From: an uncultured bacterium
GTDB lineage: Bacteria > Bacillota > Clostridia > Lachnospirales > Lachnospiraceae
Assembly (NCBI GenBank): GCA_947063875.1
Contig: CAMSTY010000013.1
Location: forward strand, 1-63,618
Reading direction: 5' to 3'
Length of the DNA stretch: 63,618 bases
The position numbers were made by a program, and so were the translations under genes. Below are positions 8,779-17,306 of the stretch, in pieces; positions within the stretch are counted from its first letter, which is position 1, and each line of letters starts with the position of its first letter. The notes beneath the pieces are model-generated. The model saw only the letters and a program-made list of their open reading frames with translations, was not told the origin of the DNA and did not search any database.

Positions 8779-10175
8779 ATTTTAGTATATTCGTTTTTGC
8801 GGTACTTGTCAAGCAAGAATCCCCGAGGGAAACAAACTTTTCCTGACAGGCAAAAAACCGCCAGCAGATTGGGATATGCCATCAGCCCGTTCCACAAATC
8901 AGAAATCAGCCACACTGCCTCCAGCCGCGATATCCCTCCTCCGTATACAGCCAGGAGATAACAGATCAGATACAGATTTCCCCACTGCTTCTCGGAAAAC
9001 CCCCACTTTCCCAGCCGTTCCAGCAGATATCCGAATGACTGCCGCCCCAGATAATACCACGCAACAATTGTCGCAAAGGCAAATACTACCATAGCCCCTG
9101 AAACCAGGACTTCGCCAAACAGCCCCAGACGGACAGAAAAGCAAAACGCTGTCAAAGCCGCCCCGTCTCTTCCGCTCTGTTTTCCCGCGCACAGAATGAC
9201 CAAAGCCGTCAGGGTACACACTACAATCGTGTCAAAAAACACCTCAAACATCGCCCACATCCCTTGTTGCTCAGGCGTGGTATCTTCCGCCGCTCCATGA
9301 AGCACGGCCAGGCTTCCCAGTCCCGCCTCATTGGAAAACACCCCTCGCGACAGGCCATAGCGCACGCTGCGGCTCAACAGAACCCCTGACAATCCGCCCC
9401 CGACCGCTCTCAATTGAAACGCTTCCCGAAACACGGTTCTTAAAATCCCTGGCAGCAATTCCCAGTCAGAAAGTATCACAATCATGGAAAACATCACATA
9501 AATTCCCGCCGATACCGGCATCAGGCATTCAGACACCCGGGAAATTCTCCGGATTCCTCCAAAGACCACCGCACCGGTCATCCCCGTAACCAGTATGGCG
9601 CTGAACGAAGGGGGAATACCTGCGCCAAACTGCAGTGTGCCGCTGATGGAATTGGACTGTACCATGCTTCCCATCCCCAGAGAAGATAAAACGGCAAGCA
9701 GCGCATACAGATTCCCCAATGCCGGACATGCAAGCCCCCGGTCCATGTAAACCATAGGCCCGCACATCCATTCCCCGTTTTTCTTCCGGTACCGGTAGAT
9801 CTGTCCCAGATAGGTCTCCGCATAGGCTGTCATCATTCCGATTGCCGCAGACACCCACATCCAAAACAGCGCCCCCGGCCCTCCGGCTGTCAATGCTGTG
9901 GCCACCCCTACGATATTTCCTGTACCGATTGTAGCCGCAAGCGCTGTACAGGCCGACTGAAAACGGGTGATCTGACCTGGCTTTCTGCCTTCCTTGCGCT
10001 CCTTGCCCTCCTCATGGCTCCACAAGCTTCCAACTGTTTCCCGCCACCAGCACCGCAGGCCAAAAAACTGAAAAAAACCAGACCGGATTGTAAACCACAT
10101 CCCCATTCCCAGAAACAGGACTAACGTCCATGGTCCCCATACCAGGAAATGCAGCATTTCCACAACAGCACGCAT
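8763..10175 (-). CDS. Alanine/glycine:cation symporter (AGCS family)
   Basis: An integral membrane protein of 470 residues that imports alanine or glycine with Na+ or H+. Family motifs include TIRSGFFQFFG near the N terminus, AATIGTGNIVGVATAL near residue 80 and NEAGLGSLAVLHGAAED near 290. The start at 10175 has only a weak GGCGG site, so a nearby alternative is possible. The last codons contain the promoter for the riboswitch and antiporter downstream, and no terminator separates the two genes except the riboswitch one. It is divergent from the zinc phospholipase-like gene. Confidence 0.92.
   Translation of the reverse strand: MRAVVEMLHFLVWGPWTLVLFLGMGMWFTIRSGFFQFFGLRCWWRETVGSLWSHEEGKERKEGRKPGQITRFQSACTALAATIGTGNIVGVATALTAGGPGALFWMWVSAAIGMMTAYAETYLGQIYRYRKKNGEWMCGPMVYMDRGLACPALGNLYALLAVLSSLGMGSMVQSNSISGTLQFGAGIPPSFSAILVTGMTGAVVFGGIRRISRVSECLMPVSAGIYVMFSMIVILSDWELLPGILRTVFREAFQLRAVGGGLSGVLLSRSVRYGLSRGVFSNEAGLGSLAVLHGAAEDTTPEQQGMWAMFEVFFDTIVVCTLTALVILCAGKQSGRDGAALTAFCFSVRLGLFGEVLVSGAMVVFAFATIVAWYYLGRQSFGYLLERLGKWGFSEKQWGNLYLICYLLAVYGGGISRLEAVWLISDLWNGLMAYPNLLAVFCLSGKVCFPRGFLLDKYRKNEYTKINKRE
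8784..8812 (-). promoter_or_regulatory. Promoter of the riboswitch-antiporter unit
   Basis: TTGACA (8812-8807) and TATACT (8789-8784) on the minus strand are separated by 17 bases, near-consensus for the housekeeping sigma factor. It lies inside the last codons of the upstream symporter gene. Confidence 0.75.
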
Positions 10176-10271
10176 TTTGTAACCGCCATTTTTCTTTTCG
10201 TCCCTATTCTATGTATCTTTAGCATACTTCTATGAAACAAGAAATTCCCCTCTCGCATTTTTCTCCTGCCT

Positions 10272-10286
10272 ATGTTATGATAACAT
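10272..10286. promoter_or_regulatory. 15-bp palindrome in the divergent promoter region
   Basis: ATGTTATGATAACAT is a perfect palindrome with 7-base arms around one base. It lies about 30 bases before the zinc phospholipase-like gene, where the -10 region of that gene would be. It resembles a dimeric repressor site; the regulator is unknown. Confidence 0.4.
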
Positions 10287-10317
10287 CATCAAAATTCAGA
10301 AGAAAGAAGGCATTGCC

Positions 10318-11298
10318 ATGCCAGGTTTTACCACCCACTATATTCTGGGCATGAAAGCGTTTAATGACTTGCCCAACAATCGGTTAAAATATATCATCGC
10401 CAAACACCGCTGGCTTTATCAGCTCGGCCTGCAGGGACCGGATATCTTTTTTTATAATATTCCGATCCTCCGCCACCGGGATTACCGGAATGTCGGTTCT
10501 TATATGCATGAACACCATATCCAGGACTTTTTTTCCTGTTATCTGCGTAATCTGGAAAAAATCCCCTCCCGGCAGCAGCGGGTGGAAGGACTTGCCTATT
10601 TTTGCGGTTATCTATGCCACTATATCGGGGATTCCATCTGTCACCCATATATATATGGAAGAATCGGCTATGACGCCAAAGCTCCCACCGCTCAGGCGCA
10701 CGGCATGCATGCCGCACTGGAGAATGATATCGATGCCCTGCTTCTTCTAAAATATAAAAAGAAAAAGCCATCCCAGTTTAACCAGGCGGCCACAATCTGT
10801 CTGAATGGCATGGAGATGCAGTTTATCTCCCATTTCCTTTCCCGCTGTATTAATGATGCCTATTACCCGATTACCGTTCACAACAATTTCCAGGTATCCC
10901 CCCGGATGGTCCATCGGTCAATTCTGGCGATCCGCTTTGGCTGCCGCACCCTGGCAGATCCATCCGGAAAAAAGCGCAACGGCATCGCTTTTGTGGAAAG
11001 CCTCTTTCTGAAAAGTCCTCTGGCCTCCACCAAGCTGGTCACAGACCATGTTTCCAACCCGCGCGCCTGCCTGAATCTGGATCATGAAATCTGGTGCAAC
11101 CCCTGGGACCGCCGCCTTGCCTCCAAGGCTTCCTTCCCGGAGCTGTTTCAGCAATCTCTGTTAAAATGCTGCAATGTCTATGCAATTCTCAATACCGCAC
11201 TGAACCACGCTCAGATTTCTCAGGAAAAAGACATTGCCCGTCTGTTGGACGAGTTAGGAAGCTATTCGTATCACAGCGGCCTGCTGGTTACGGACTGA
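10318..11298 (+). CDS. Zinc-dependent phospholipase C family protein
   Basis: A protein of 326 residues. It starts MPGFTTHYILGMKAF and carries the pattern of the Zn_dep_PLPC family: GPDIFFYNIP near residue 40, HRDYRNVGSYMHEHH near 58, CGYLCHYIGDSICHPYIY near 98 and HGMHAALENDIDALL near 127. The spaced His and Asp residues are candidate zinc ligands. No signal peptide is seen, so it is probably cytoplasmic or membrane-associated rather than a secreted toxin. An AGAAGG site lies seven bases before the ATG. Clostridial homologues are common and mostly uncharacterised, so no substrate is claimed. Confidence 0.82.
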   Translation: MPGFTTHYILGMKAFNDLPNNRLKYIIAKHRWLYQLGLQGPDIFFYNIPILRHRDYRNVGSYMHEHHIQDFFSCYLRNLEKIPSRQQRVEGLAYFCGYLCHYIGDSICHPYIYGRIGYDAKAPTAQAHGMHAALENDIDALLLLKYKKKKPSQFNQAATICLNGMEMQFISHFLSRCINDAYYPITVHNNFQVSPRMVHRSILAIRFGCRTLADPSGKKRNGIAFVESLFLKSPLASTKLVTDHVSNPRACLNLDHEIWCNPWDRRLASKASFPELFQQSLLKCCNVYAILNTALNHAQISQEKDIARLLDELGSYSYHSGLLVTD

Positions 11299-11315
11299 CT
11301 GCAGCGAATCTGAAA

Positions 11316-11345
11316 GAAGCGGTATCCCCTCAAAGATACCGTTTC
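11316..11345. terminator. Shared bidirectional terminator
   Basis: GAAGCGGTATC and GATACCGTTTC form an 11-pair stem with one wobble around CCCTCAAA. It lies between the convergent phospholipase-like gene and the XRE gene, overlapping the end of the latter. T-rich sequence is short on both sides. Confidence 0.55.
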
Positions 11346-11674
11346 AACGCTGCCAATGTCTGCCAGAGCGCCTTCCTCTGCACCTGGTCCATCCGCTCCA
11401 AATTTTCAATAATCGCTACTACCTCCTCACTGGTGGCACTCTGCATCTTCAATGCCAGTTCTGCAGAATTGTCATCCTCCTCCGCGCAATAGCCCAACAC
11501 GCAATCCGTAGATACATGGAAATACTTCGCCAGATTAATCAGTACATCTACCTGGATTTTGCTTCTGTCCCGCTCCATCCGGCTGACTACCTGTTGAGAA
11601 AGCCCAATCTCTTCGCCTAATGTCTTCTGGGAGATATTTCTTTGCTTTCGCAACTGTCTGATATTACTTCTCAT
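11330..11674 (-). CDS. XRE-family helix-turn-helix regulator
   Basis: A small protein of 114 residues. Residues 4-60 form a Cro/C1-type HTH (IRQLRKQRNISQKTLGEEIG, then LSQQVVSRMERDRSKIQVDVL), followed by a helical tail of about 50 residues that may mediate dimerisation. The start has a GGAGGAG stretch upstream. Its promoter is covered by two tandem 21-bp repeats, a likely autoregulatory operator. Neighbours give no clear target. Confidence 0.85.
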   Translation of the reverse strand: MRSNIRQLRKQRNISQKTLGEEIGLSQQVVSRMERDRSKIQVDVLINLAKYFHVSTDCVLGYCAEEDDNSAELALKMQSATSEEVVAIIENLERMDQVQRKALWQTLAALKRYL

Positions 11675-11729
11675 AACCGTAAATCTCCTCCATCTACTTC
11701 CATTTTAACAAAGTAAACGCAGAGATTAA

Positions 11730-11771
11730 CTCATATATCAAGTATTTAAACTCATATCAATTGTATTTAAA
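11730..11771 (-). promoter_or_regulatory. XRE promoter with two tandem 21-bp operator repeats
   Basis: Units 11730-11750 and 11751-11771 share CTCATAT at one end and GTATTTAAA at the other. On the minus strand TTGATA (11760-11755) and TATATG (11737-11732) form a promoter with 17-base spacing, so one repeat covers the -35 and the other the -10. The 21-bp period equals two helical turns. Confidence 0.6.
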
Positions 11772-11835
11772 GAACTTATCCTTCTTGTTTTATTAACCGT
11801 ATAAAATATCGCCCTTTCGCACATGTTAACAACGC

Positions 11836-11877
11836 AAAAACCCAGAGGCAGACTGCAAGAGCATCCCCTTGCCTCTG
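11836..11877 (-). terminator. Terminator of the metallo-beta-lactamase-fold gene
   Basis: On the minus strand CAGAGGCA (11877-11870) pairs with TGCCTCTG (11850-11843), and GG plus five Ts follow. It lies 33 bases beyond the stop codon. Confidence 0.8.
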
Positions 11878-11909
11878 CCTCCAGGCTTTCCGTCCTCCGT
11901 CTATCCGGT

Positions 11910-13193
11910 TCAGCGAATCGTCTGATCCCCGTCCTTTGTACAGTAATGTTTTTGTACATTCAAATGTGTCATCCACCCTTTTGTCTCGGATGTGCGGTAC
12001 CGGCTTCCCACACTGTCCCACAGCCACTGAGGAGTCGGCCACAGGCAGATGGAAGGATTCGCCGCTTTATAGAACTCCTCATCCACTCCGTTCTGGCCAT
12101 GATGCGCCATCTGAACAATATCCGACTTCAGGGCCTCTGCGCCAACCTCTGAAAGCAGGCGTCTTCCGCCCTCCTCAGCCATATCCCCGAGAAAAAGGAT
12201 CGACTTTCCGTTCACCCAGACTTTGTAGACAATTCCTGCATTATTTCCCTTGTCACTGCTTGTCTCATAGCGATCATTCATCACCTGGACCGTCACATCG
12301 TCCACCTGGATTGTCTGTCCCCGGCTCACGGTATTCAGCATCGTCTCCGGCAGGCCGGAAAAGCTCCCGATAATCGCATGAGCCATGGTCTGTTCCGTCG
12401 GATCATTGACCGTATACCACTCCGGATCGGCAAAAGAATAATAGATACCGTCAATCTGAATCCCTGACTGTATCCCTGCCGCTTCATCCTGTAAAATCCG
12501 GTAAAGGGCCCCTGCATGGTCTCCATGGGGATGCGTGATCAGCCAGGCTGCCACGTGGCTCCCTCTTGCCTGAATCTGGCTGCGCAGGTAATCCCCGTCC
12601 GCCCCCAGGCCACCGTCTACCACAATCAGGTTTCCCTGGCTTGTCTGCAAAATCGCCGACAGCATCTGGCTGTCGCTCTGCGAACGCAGCAGCGTCAGCG
12701 TTGCGCCTCCTAAGATCGCATCCTGCGGCTGTACTTCCTTTTCCCCTTCCGTTACAATCGTTCCATATATGGAAGGTCCTGTACTCCCGCGGGAACCGCC
12801 CTGGCCTGCCACAACCGTATTGCTCCCTGTACCCTGAGACGCCGGGCCTGCCTGGTTTGTCGAATTCCCCTGCGCCGACGGCGTTCCCTGGCCTGCGGGG
12901 TTTCCCTGGCCCGTCGCCTCCAACGGACTTACTGTATTGCTATCCGTCCCGTTAGGAGATTGCAGCCGCGCCACCTCATTTGCCAAATATTCCGTGAAGA
13001 AAAAGCCGCTCTTTTTTATCGGAAGCTGTCCTGCCCCCACAGCAGATATCTCTTCCGGATTATGGGTTTTTATCCCGTTTGCCCCTGCATTCGCACTGCC
13101 TGATTCTACTCCCGGCGCATGCATCATCGCCGCCGCAAAAAGCCCGGTCACCAGCATTCCGCTGAACCAGCGCCTCTGTCTTCTCTGTCTCAT
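11910..13193 (-). CDS. Secreted ComEC/Rec2-like metallo-beta-lactamase-fold hydrolase
   Basis: A protein of 427 residues. A basic start plus a hydrophobic stretch (residues 9-25) forms a signal peptide or anchor. A low-complexity linker rich in Gly, Gln, Ser and Asn spans about residues 88-140. From about 150 onward is a metallo-beta-lactamase fold: VVDGGLGADGDYL, the metal-binding THPHGDHAGAL, SILFLGDMAEEGG and DIVQMAHHGQNG. This is the form found as the free-standing or C-terminal domain of ComEC-like proteins. A phosphodiesterase or nuclease activity on the cell surface is possible but not shown. The start has AGAGG nine bases upstream. It is monocistronic. Confidence 0.8.
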   Translation of the reverse strand: MRQRRQRRWFSGMLVTGLFAAAMMHAPGVESGSANAGANGIKTHNPEEISAVGAGQLPIKKSGFFFTEYLANEVARLQSPNGTDSNTVSPLEATGQGNPAGQGTPSAQGNSTNQAGPASQGTGSNTVVAGQGGSRGSTGPSIYGTIVTEGEKEVQPQDAILGGATLTLLRSQSDSQMLSAILQTSQGNLIVVDGGLGADGDYLRSQIQARGSHVAAWLITHPHGDHAGALYRILQDEAAGIQSGIQIDGIYYSFADPEWYTVNDPTEQTMAHAIIGSFSGLPETMLNTVSRGQTIQVDDVTVQVMNDRYETSSDKGNNAGIVYKVWVNGKSILFLGDMAEEGGRRLLSEVGAEALKSDIVQMAHHGQNGVDEEFYKAANPSICLWPTPQWLWDSVGSRYRTSETKGWMTHLNVQKHYCTKDGDQTIR

Positions 13194-13323
13194 AGCTATC
13201 TGCCTCTCTCTCCTAATTAATACAATCGTTATTTTACCAGAGACCGGAATTTTTGAATAGCACTTTTATAGAATCGTCAGAAAATCGTCATATTTATTAT
13301 CAATATCTTTTTTATTTTTCCTC

Positions 13324-13352
13324 TTGCAATTTCCCTTTATTCATGCTATCAT
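13324..13352 (+). promoter_or_regulatory. Promoter of the BCCT transporter gene
   Basis: TTGCAA (13324-13329) and TATCAT (13347-13352) are separated by 17 bases, 75 bases ahead of the ATG. Confidence 0.6.
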
Positions 13353-13426
13353 CTGTTCAATAGTTATTTACTTTTACTTTTTTTGAACAAAGTCGGCATT
13401 ATTATTTTATCCGGAGGCTTATTGAC

Positions 13427-14977
13427 ATGACCAAAAAAACATCATCCTCAGAATCTCTGTTGCGACAGCTGGATCTTTTTACTACCCTGTTTCCTTTTAT
13501 CTGTATTGCCGTTTTATGCGCCTCTTTTGTGCGGTTTCCAGACGCTTCTTCCCTGCTTCTGGAATCTGTCCGCGCTTTTTTGGGCGATGAGATGGGCAGC
13601 TACTATCTGATTATCGGACTGGGAGTATTTCTCTGCTCCTTGTACCTTGCCTTTTCTAAATATGGCAATATCCGTCTTGGCAATCATGGCGTCCCTCTTT
13701 ATTCTCCCTTTCGCTGGGGTTCCATGATGTTTACCGCCGGCCTTGCCGCAGACATCCTTTTTTACTCCTGCTGCGAATGGCTCATCTATGCCTCAGATCC
13801 CCATGTGGCGGAAATGGGAACCCTCCAGGATTGGGCCTCTACTTATCCACTATTTCACTGGGGGCCGATTCCCTGGGGTTTTTATCTGGTGCTTGCCGTG
13901 GCGTTCGGCTTCATGCTTCATGTCCGCAAACGCCACAAGCAAAAATATTCGGAAGCCTGCAGGGCCCTGCTGGGCAATCGGGTTGACGGCTGGGCCGGCC
14001 GTCTGATCGACCTGATTGCCGTATTTGCCCTGCTGGCCGGAACCGCCACCACCTTCTCTCTGGCAACTCCGCTCCTGGCTATGGCTATCAGCCATGTGAC
14101 CGGCATTGCCGCCAGCACTACGCTGACGATTACGATTCTCATTGTTGTCTGCTGTATATACACCTGCTCTGTGTATTTCGGCATGAAGGGCATCCAGCGT
14201 TCCGCCGCCTGCTGCAGCTATCTGTTCTTTCTGCTGCTGACGTATGTATTTTTCTTTGGCGGAGAAAGCCGTTTTATCGTGGAGACCGGGATCACCTCCC
14301 TGGGACTTTTAGTTCAGAATTTTATTGAACTTGCTACCTGGACAGACTCCATGCGAACCTCCTCTTTTCCGCAGGCCATGACCATTTTCTATTGGGCTTA
14401 TTGGATGGTATGGTGTGTGGCTGCGCCCTTTTTCATCGGCTCCATCAGCAAGGGACGCACCATCCGGCAGACCATTTTAGGCGGTTATTTCTGGGGACTG
14501 GCTGGAACCTTTACCTCCTTTATCATTTTAGGCAATTATGGACTGGGACTTCAGATGCACGGCCGTCTGGACTCCCTGACCGCCTATCTCCTGGCGGATG
14601 GTTCCAACAATGCTCTCTATACGGCAATCATTACGATCCTGAATCAGCTTCCTCTATCTGGTCCGGTAATGATCCTGCTGGTGCTGTGTATGATTACCTT
14701 TTACTCTACCTCCTTTGACTCCATCACCCTGGTAGCTGCTTCCTACTCCTACCGGGAACTGAAACATGATCAGGAACCCGATCGCCGTATTAAGCTGTTT
14801 TGGGCCATATTTCTGATCCTGCTGCCGGTTGCCTTGATTTTCTCCGAAAAATCCATGGCAAACCTTCAGTCTGTGTCCATCATCGCCGCATTTCCGGTAG
14901 GGATCATCATGATTCTGATTATTGCCAGCTTTTTTAAGGATGCCAATGCCTATCTGGCGGAAAAAGGCAGGGAGTGA
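13427..14977 (+). CDS. BCCT-family betaine/carnitine/choline transporter
   Basis: A membrane protein of 516 residues with about twelve transmembrane segments. The family signature appears as FYWAYWMVWCVAAPFFIGSI followed by SKGRTIRQTI (around residues 322-352), a slightly divergent version of the usual WxxWxPFxGxFIARISxGRTIR. Such carriers take up glycine betaine, carnitine, choline or gamma-butyrobetaine; CaiT-type members act as antiporters. The aromatic-rich signature supports a quaternary-amine substrate, but the exact one cannot be told. The ATG has GGAGG nine bases upstream. The gene stands alone; no betaine reductase or choline lyase gene is nearby. Confidence 0.9.
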   Translation: MTKKTSSSESLLRQLDLFTTLFPFICIAVLCASFVRFPDASSLLLESVRAFLGDEMGSYYLIIGLGVFLCSLYLAFSKYGNIRLGNHGVPLYSPFRWGSMMFTAGLAADILFYSCCEWLIYASDPHVAEMGTLQDWASTYPLFHWGPIPWGFYLVLAVAFGFMLHVRKRHKQKYSEACRALLGNRVDGWAGRLIDLIAVFALLAGTATTFSLATPLLAMAISHVTGIAASTTLTITILIVVCCIYTCSVYFGMKGIQRSAACCSYLFFLLLTYVFFFGGESRFIVETGITSLGLLVQNFIELATWTDSMRTSSFPQAMTIFYWAYWMVWCVAAPFFIGSISKGRTIRQTILGGYFWGLAGTFTSFIILGNYGLGLQMHGRLDSLTAYLLADGSNNALYTAIITILNQLPLSGPVMILLVLCMITFYSTSFDSITLVAASYSYRELKHDQEPDRRIKLFWAIFLILLPVALIFSEKSMANLQSVSIIAAFPVGIIMILIIASFFKDANAYLAEKGRE

Positions 14978-15040
14978 TTATGGAAAACCACATTGAAGAT
15001 ATCCACAAATTGAGAGAGTGTCATTATTCCACTTTCCTTA

Positions 15041-15071
15041 AATGCCGGGCAGCAATCCACTGCCCGGCATT
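15041..15071. terminator. Bidirectional hairpin between convergent genes
   Basis: AATGCCGGGCAG and CTGCCCGGCATT form a perfect 12-pair stem with a 7-base loop, between the BCCT gene and the CcdA/TlpA gene. The T-tracts are short, but position and strength suit a shared terminator. Confidence 0.75.
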
Positions 15072-15075
15072 ATTC

Positions 15076-16419
15076 CTACTGTTTTCTCTTTCCTTCCATT
15101 GTCTGGCTGATAATGCTCTCCATCATTTCCATCGTCAGCTGGCCGCTGATATAACCAAATATATTGCCGTCGCGGTCAATCATAAAGGTAGTCGGAAATG
15201 CCTGAATGCCGTATTGATAAAACAGTTCTCCTGACAAATCCATCAAAACCGGATAGGTATATCCATTCTCCTCCAAAAAGGCTTTGATCTCCTCTTCGCT
15301 CTTCTCCTGCCCCATCTCGGGGGCCGCAACCCCAAGGACAATCAGCGCCTCATCCCCCTCCCGGCTATAATTCTCATAAAGCTTCTGGATATCCGGCATC
15401 TCTGCCCGGCAGGGCGGGCACCAGGTCGCCCAGAAGTTCAAAAAAATCGTCTTCCCCTCATAATCTTTCAAGGTATGGAGATTGCCAAATTGGTCCTGCA
15501 GTTCAAAATCCACGGCAGGGGGAAGCATATTCTCTGCCTTTGTTTCATTCTCTTCCTCTTTTTCCCCCTGCTCCTCTGCCATCGTCGATTCTGCGTCCGT
15601 TGCCTTTGGCACCTCTCCCTCTTCCCCGCCAGTTGTCTCCGAAGCCTCCGGCTTTGTGGCATTTCCCTTTTCGGTTCCGGATATCGAAGAAATTCCTGAC
15701 AGGTATCTGCTCATATCATTCATCTTCCCGGTTACCATCAAAAGGCCCATAAAAACCATCAGAACGCCTCCGATTTTCACCGTATACCGCACCACATTCC
15801 GATACCTTTTAAATAGTTCCAGCAAAGAAGTCGTGAAACATCCCACTGCCAGAAACGGTAGCACAAAACCCAGGGTATATACCCCGATCAATACAAATCC
15901 TGCCGCCTTCGTCCCGGCGGAAGCCGCCATCAGCAGCACGCTTGTCAGCGTTGGGCCTACACAAGGCGTCCAGGCAAAGCTGAAAGTAAATCCCATTGCC
16001 AGTGCCGTCAACGGCGACATTACCAGCGTATCAACCCGAAACGGCAGGCGACGCTCCTGCCCCAGGATTCGGGATGTCCCGAAAATTTCCATCTGGTAAA
16101 GTCCGAACAATATTACCAATACGCCTCCTGCCCGGGCCAGTATCATCTGACCGGAACCGAAGAATGTCCCGATCGCTGTCATCCCAAATCCCAGCAGAAA
16201 AAATGCAAAACTGACTCCCACCACAAAACACAAGGTATGGATAACCACTTTTCCCTGCTGGTAATGCATCCGCCCATCCTCTCCCCGCACTCCCGTTCCT
16301 CCGGACAGATATCCGATATATAACGGAAGCAACGGAAGGACACACGGAGAAAAGAAGCTGAGAAGCCCCTGGAAAAATACCGTGATCGCCGGAACTCCGG
16401 CTTCCAATGAAAATCCCAT
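15076..16419 (-). CDS. CcdA-like thiol transporter fused to a TlpA-like thioredoxin
   Basis: A protein of 447 residues. Residues 1-240 are a CcdA/DsbD-type membrane domain with the cysteine pair in SFFSPCVLPLLPLYIGYLSG and in WTPCVGPTLTS. A charged Glu/Thr/Lys linker follows. The last 150 residues or so are an extracytoplasmic redoxin with the active site FWATWCPPCRAEMP and the cis-proline loop FPTTFMIDRDG. The design passes electrons from cytosolic thioredoxin to extracytoplasmic disulfides within one chain. The ATG at 16419 is chosen over an ATG seven codons earlier because AAGGAG lies 11 bases before it. It follows larE by 8 bases, so it probably belongs to that operon. Confidence 0.9.
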   Translation of the reverse strand: MGFSLEAGVPAITVFFQGLLSFFSPCVLPLLPLYIGYLSGGTGVRGEDGRMHYQQGKVVIHTLCFVVGVSFAFFLLGFGMTAIGTFFGSGQMILARAGGVLVILFGLYQMEIFGTSRILGQERRLPFRVDTLVMSPLTALAMGFTFSFAWTPCVGPTLTSVLLMAASAGTKAAGFVLIGVYTLGFVLPFLAVGCFTTSLLELFKRYRNVVRYTVKIGGVLMVFMGLLMVTGKMNDMSRYLSGISSISGTEKGNATKPEASETTGGEEGEVPKATDAESTMAEEQGEKEEENETKAENMLPPAVDFELQDQFGNLHTLKDYEGKTIFLNFWATWCPPCRAEMPDIQKLYENYSREGDEALIVLGVAAPEMGQEKSEEEIKAFLEENGYTYPVLMDLSGELFYQYGIQAFPTTFMIDRDGNIFGYISGQLTMEMMESIISQTMEGKRKQ

Positions 16420-16427
16420 AATACCCC

Positions 16428-17279
16428 TTACTCCTTCCATCCATTCTGATGATCATTCTGCAAATGAATATCCATACTTCCTGAGCGAAACCCTTCCAAA
16501 TCCAAAGTAAGATAATCAAATCCCAAAGTTTTTAAATGTTCCACAATCTCCCTGCGCCTTTCCACAACCTGCAAAAACTCTGTCTCATCGGTCTCCAGGC
16601 GCACTACATCTCCATGCAGGCGCAGACGCACATTGCCAGAAAGCCGTTCCCGCAAATATGCTTCCCCCGCTGCAATCCTCTCCAGCACATCATATTCGAT
16701 TCTTTGCCCGTAAGGAATCCGGGTGGCCATACAGGGGGTGGAAGGCCGGGAGGCCACCGATATCCCACAGATGGCTGCCATCTCTTTCACCTGTGCCTTG
16801 GTAATATGCAGGCGGGCCAGAGGACTGTCAATTCCCAATTCCTTTAACGCACGAATCCCCGGACGGTACACATGCATGTCATCCTCGTTGGTCCCCTCCA
16901 CAATAATCCGAGCATTCCTGGCCGCCGCAAAATTCTTCAGACTCTGAAACAGATGACGTTTACACAGGTAGCACCGGTCCACCGGATTGTTGCGGATCTC
17001 CTTCTGCTCCAGTTCATCTACCAGGATAACCTCATGAATCCCCCCCAGTTCTCCTGCCACCCTCCTGGCAATCTCCAAATCACAGGATGGATGGAGGCGG
17101 CTGTCAAAAGTCACGGCATACACCTGTCCTCCCAGACAACTTGCCGTATCGGCCGCCACTTTCAGCAGCAGGCTGGAGTCCACACCGCCAGAAAATGCCA
17201 GGCAAATCCCCTCCGGGGCCATCCGGGCAAAATATTGTTCCAGTTCCGACAGTTTTTGTTTGATTTGATCTGCACCCAT
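16428..17279 (-). CDS. larE: LarE, ATP-dependent sulfur transferase for the nickel-pincer cofactor
   Basis: A protein of 283 residues that installs sulfur on the pyridinium biscarboxylate precursor of the nickel-pincer nucleotide of lactate racemase-type enzymes. The PP-loop SGGVDSS is at residues 30-36. Cysteines are at 103 and 106 (DRCYLCKR) and 183 (STPCMATRIPYG); the last matches the sacrificial cysteine of single-turnover LarE. The extra CxxC pair is consistent with the iron-sulfur-cluster class of LarE, which can turn over (inference from recalled literature). GGAGG lies seven bases before the ATG, and larC ends 27 bases upstream. Confidence 0.93.
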   Translation of the reverse strand: MGADQIKQKLSELEQYFARMAPEGICLAFSGGVDSSLLLKVAADTASCLGGQVYAVTFDSRLHPSCDLEIARRVAGELGGIHEVILVDELEQKEIRNNPVDRCYLCKRHLFQSLKNFAAARNARIIVEGTNEDDMHVYRPGIRALKELGIDSPLARLHITKAQVKEMAAICGISVASRPSTPCMATRIPYGQRIEYDVLERIAAGEAYLRERLSGNVRLRLHGDVVRLETDETEFLQVVERRREIVEHLKTLGFDYLTLDLEGFRSGSMDIHLQNDHQNGWKE

Positions 17280-17306
17280 CCGATGCCCTCCGCTTTCTGC
17301 CCGTTT

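Noticed and set aside
14980-15234. Small ORF right after the BCCT gene with a GGGAG site
   Set aside because: It runs through the terminator hairpin and antisense into the CcdA/TlpA gene; no recognisable protein.
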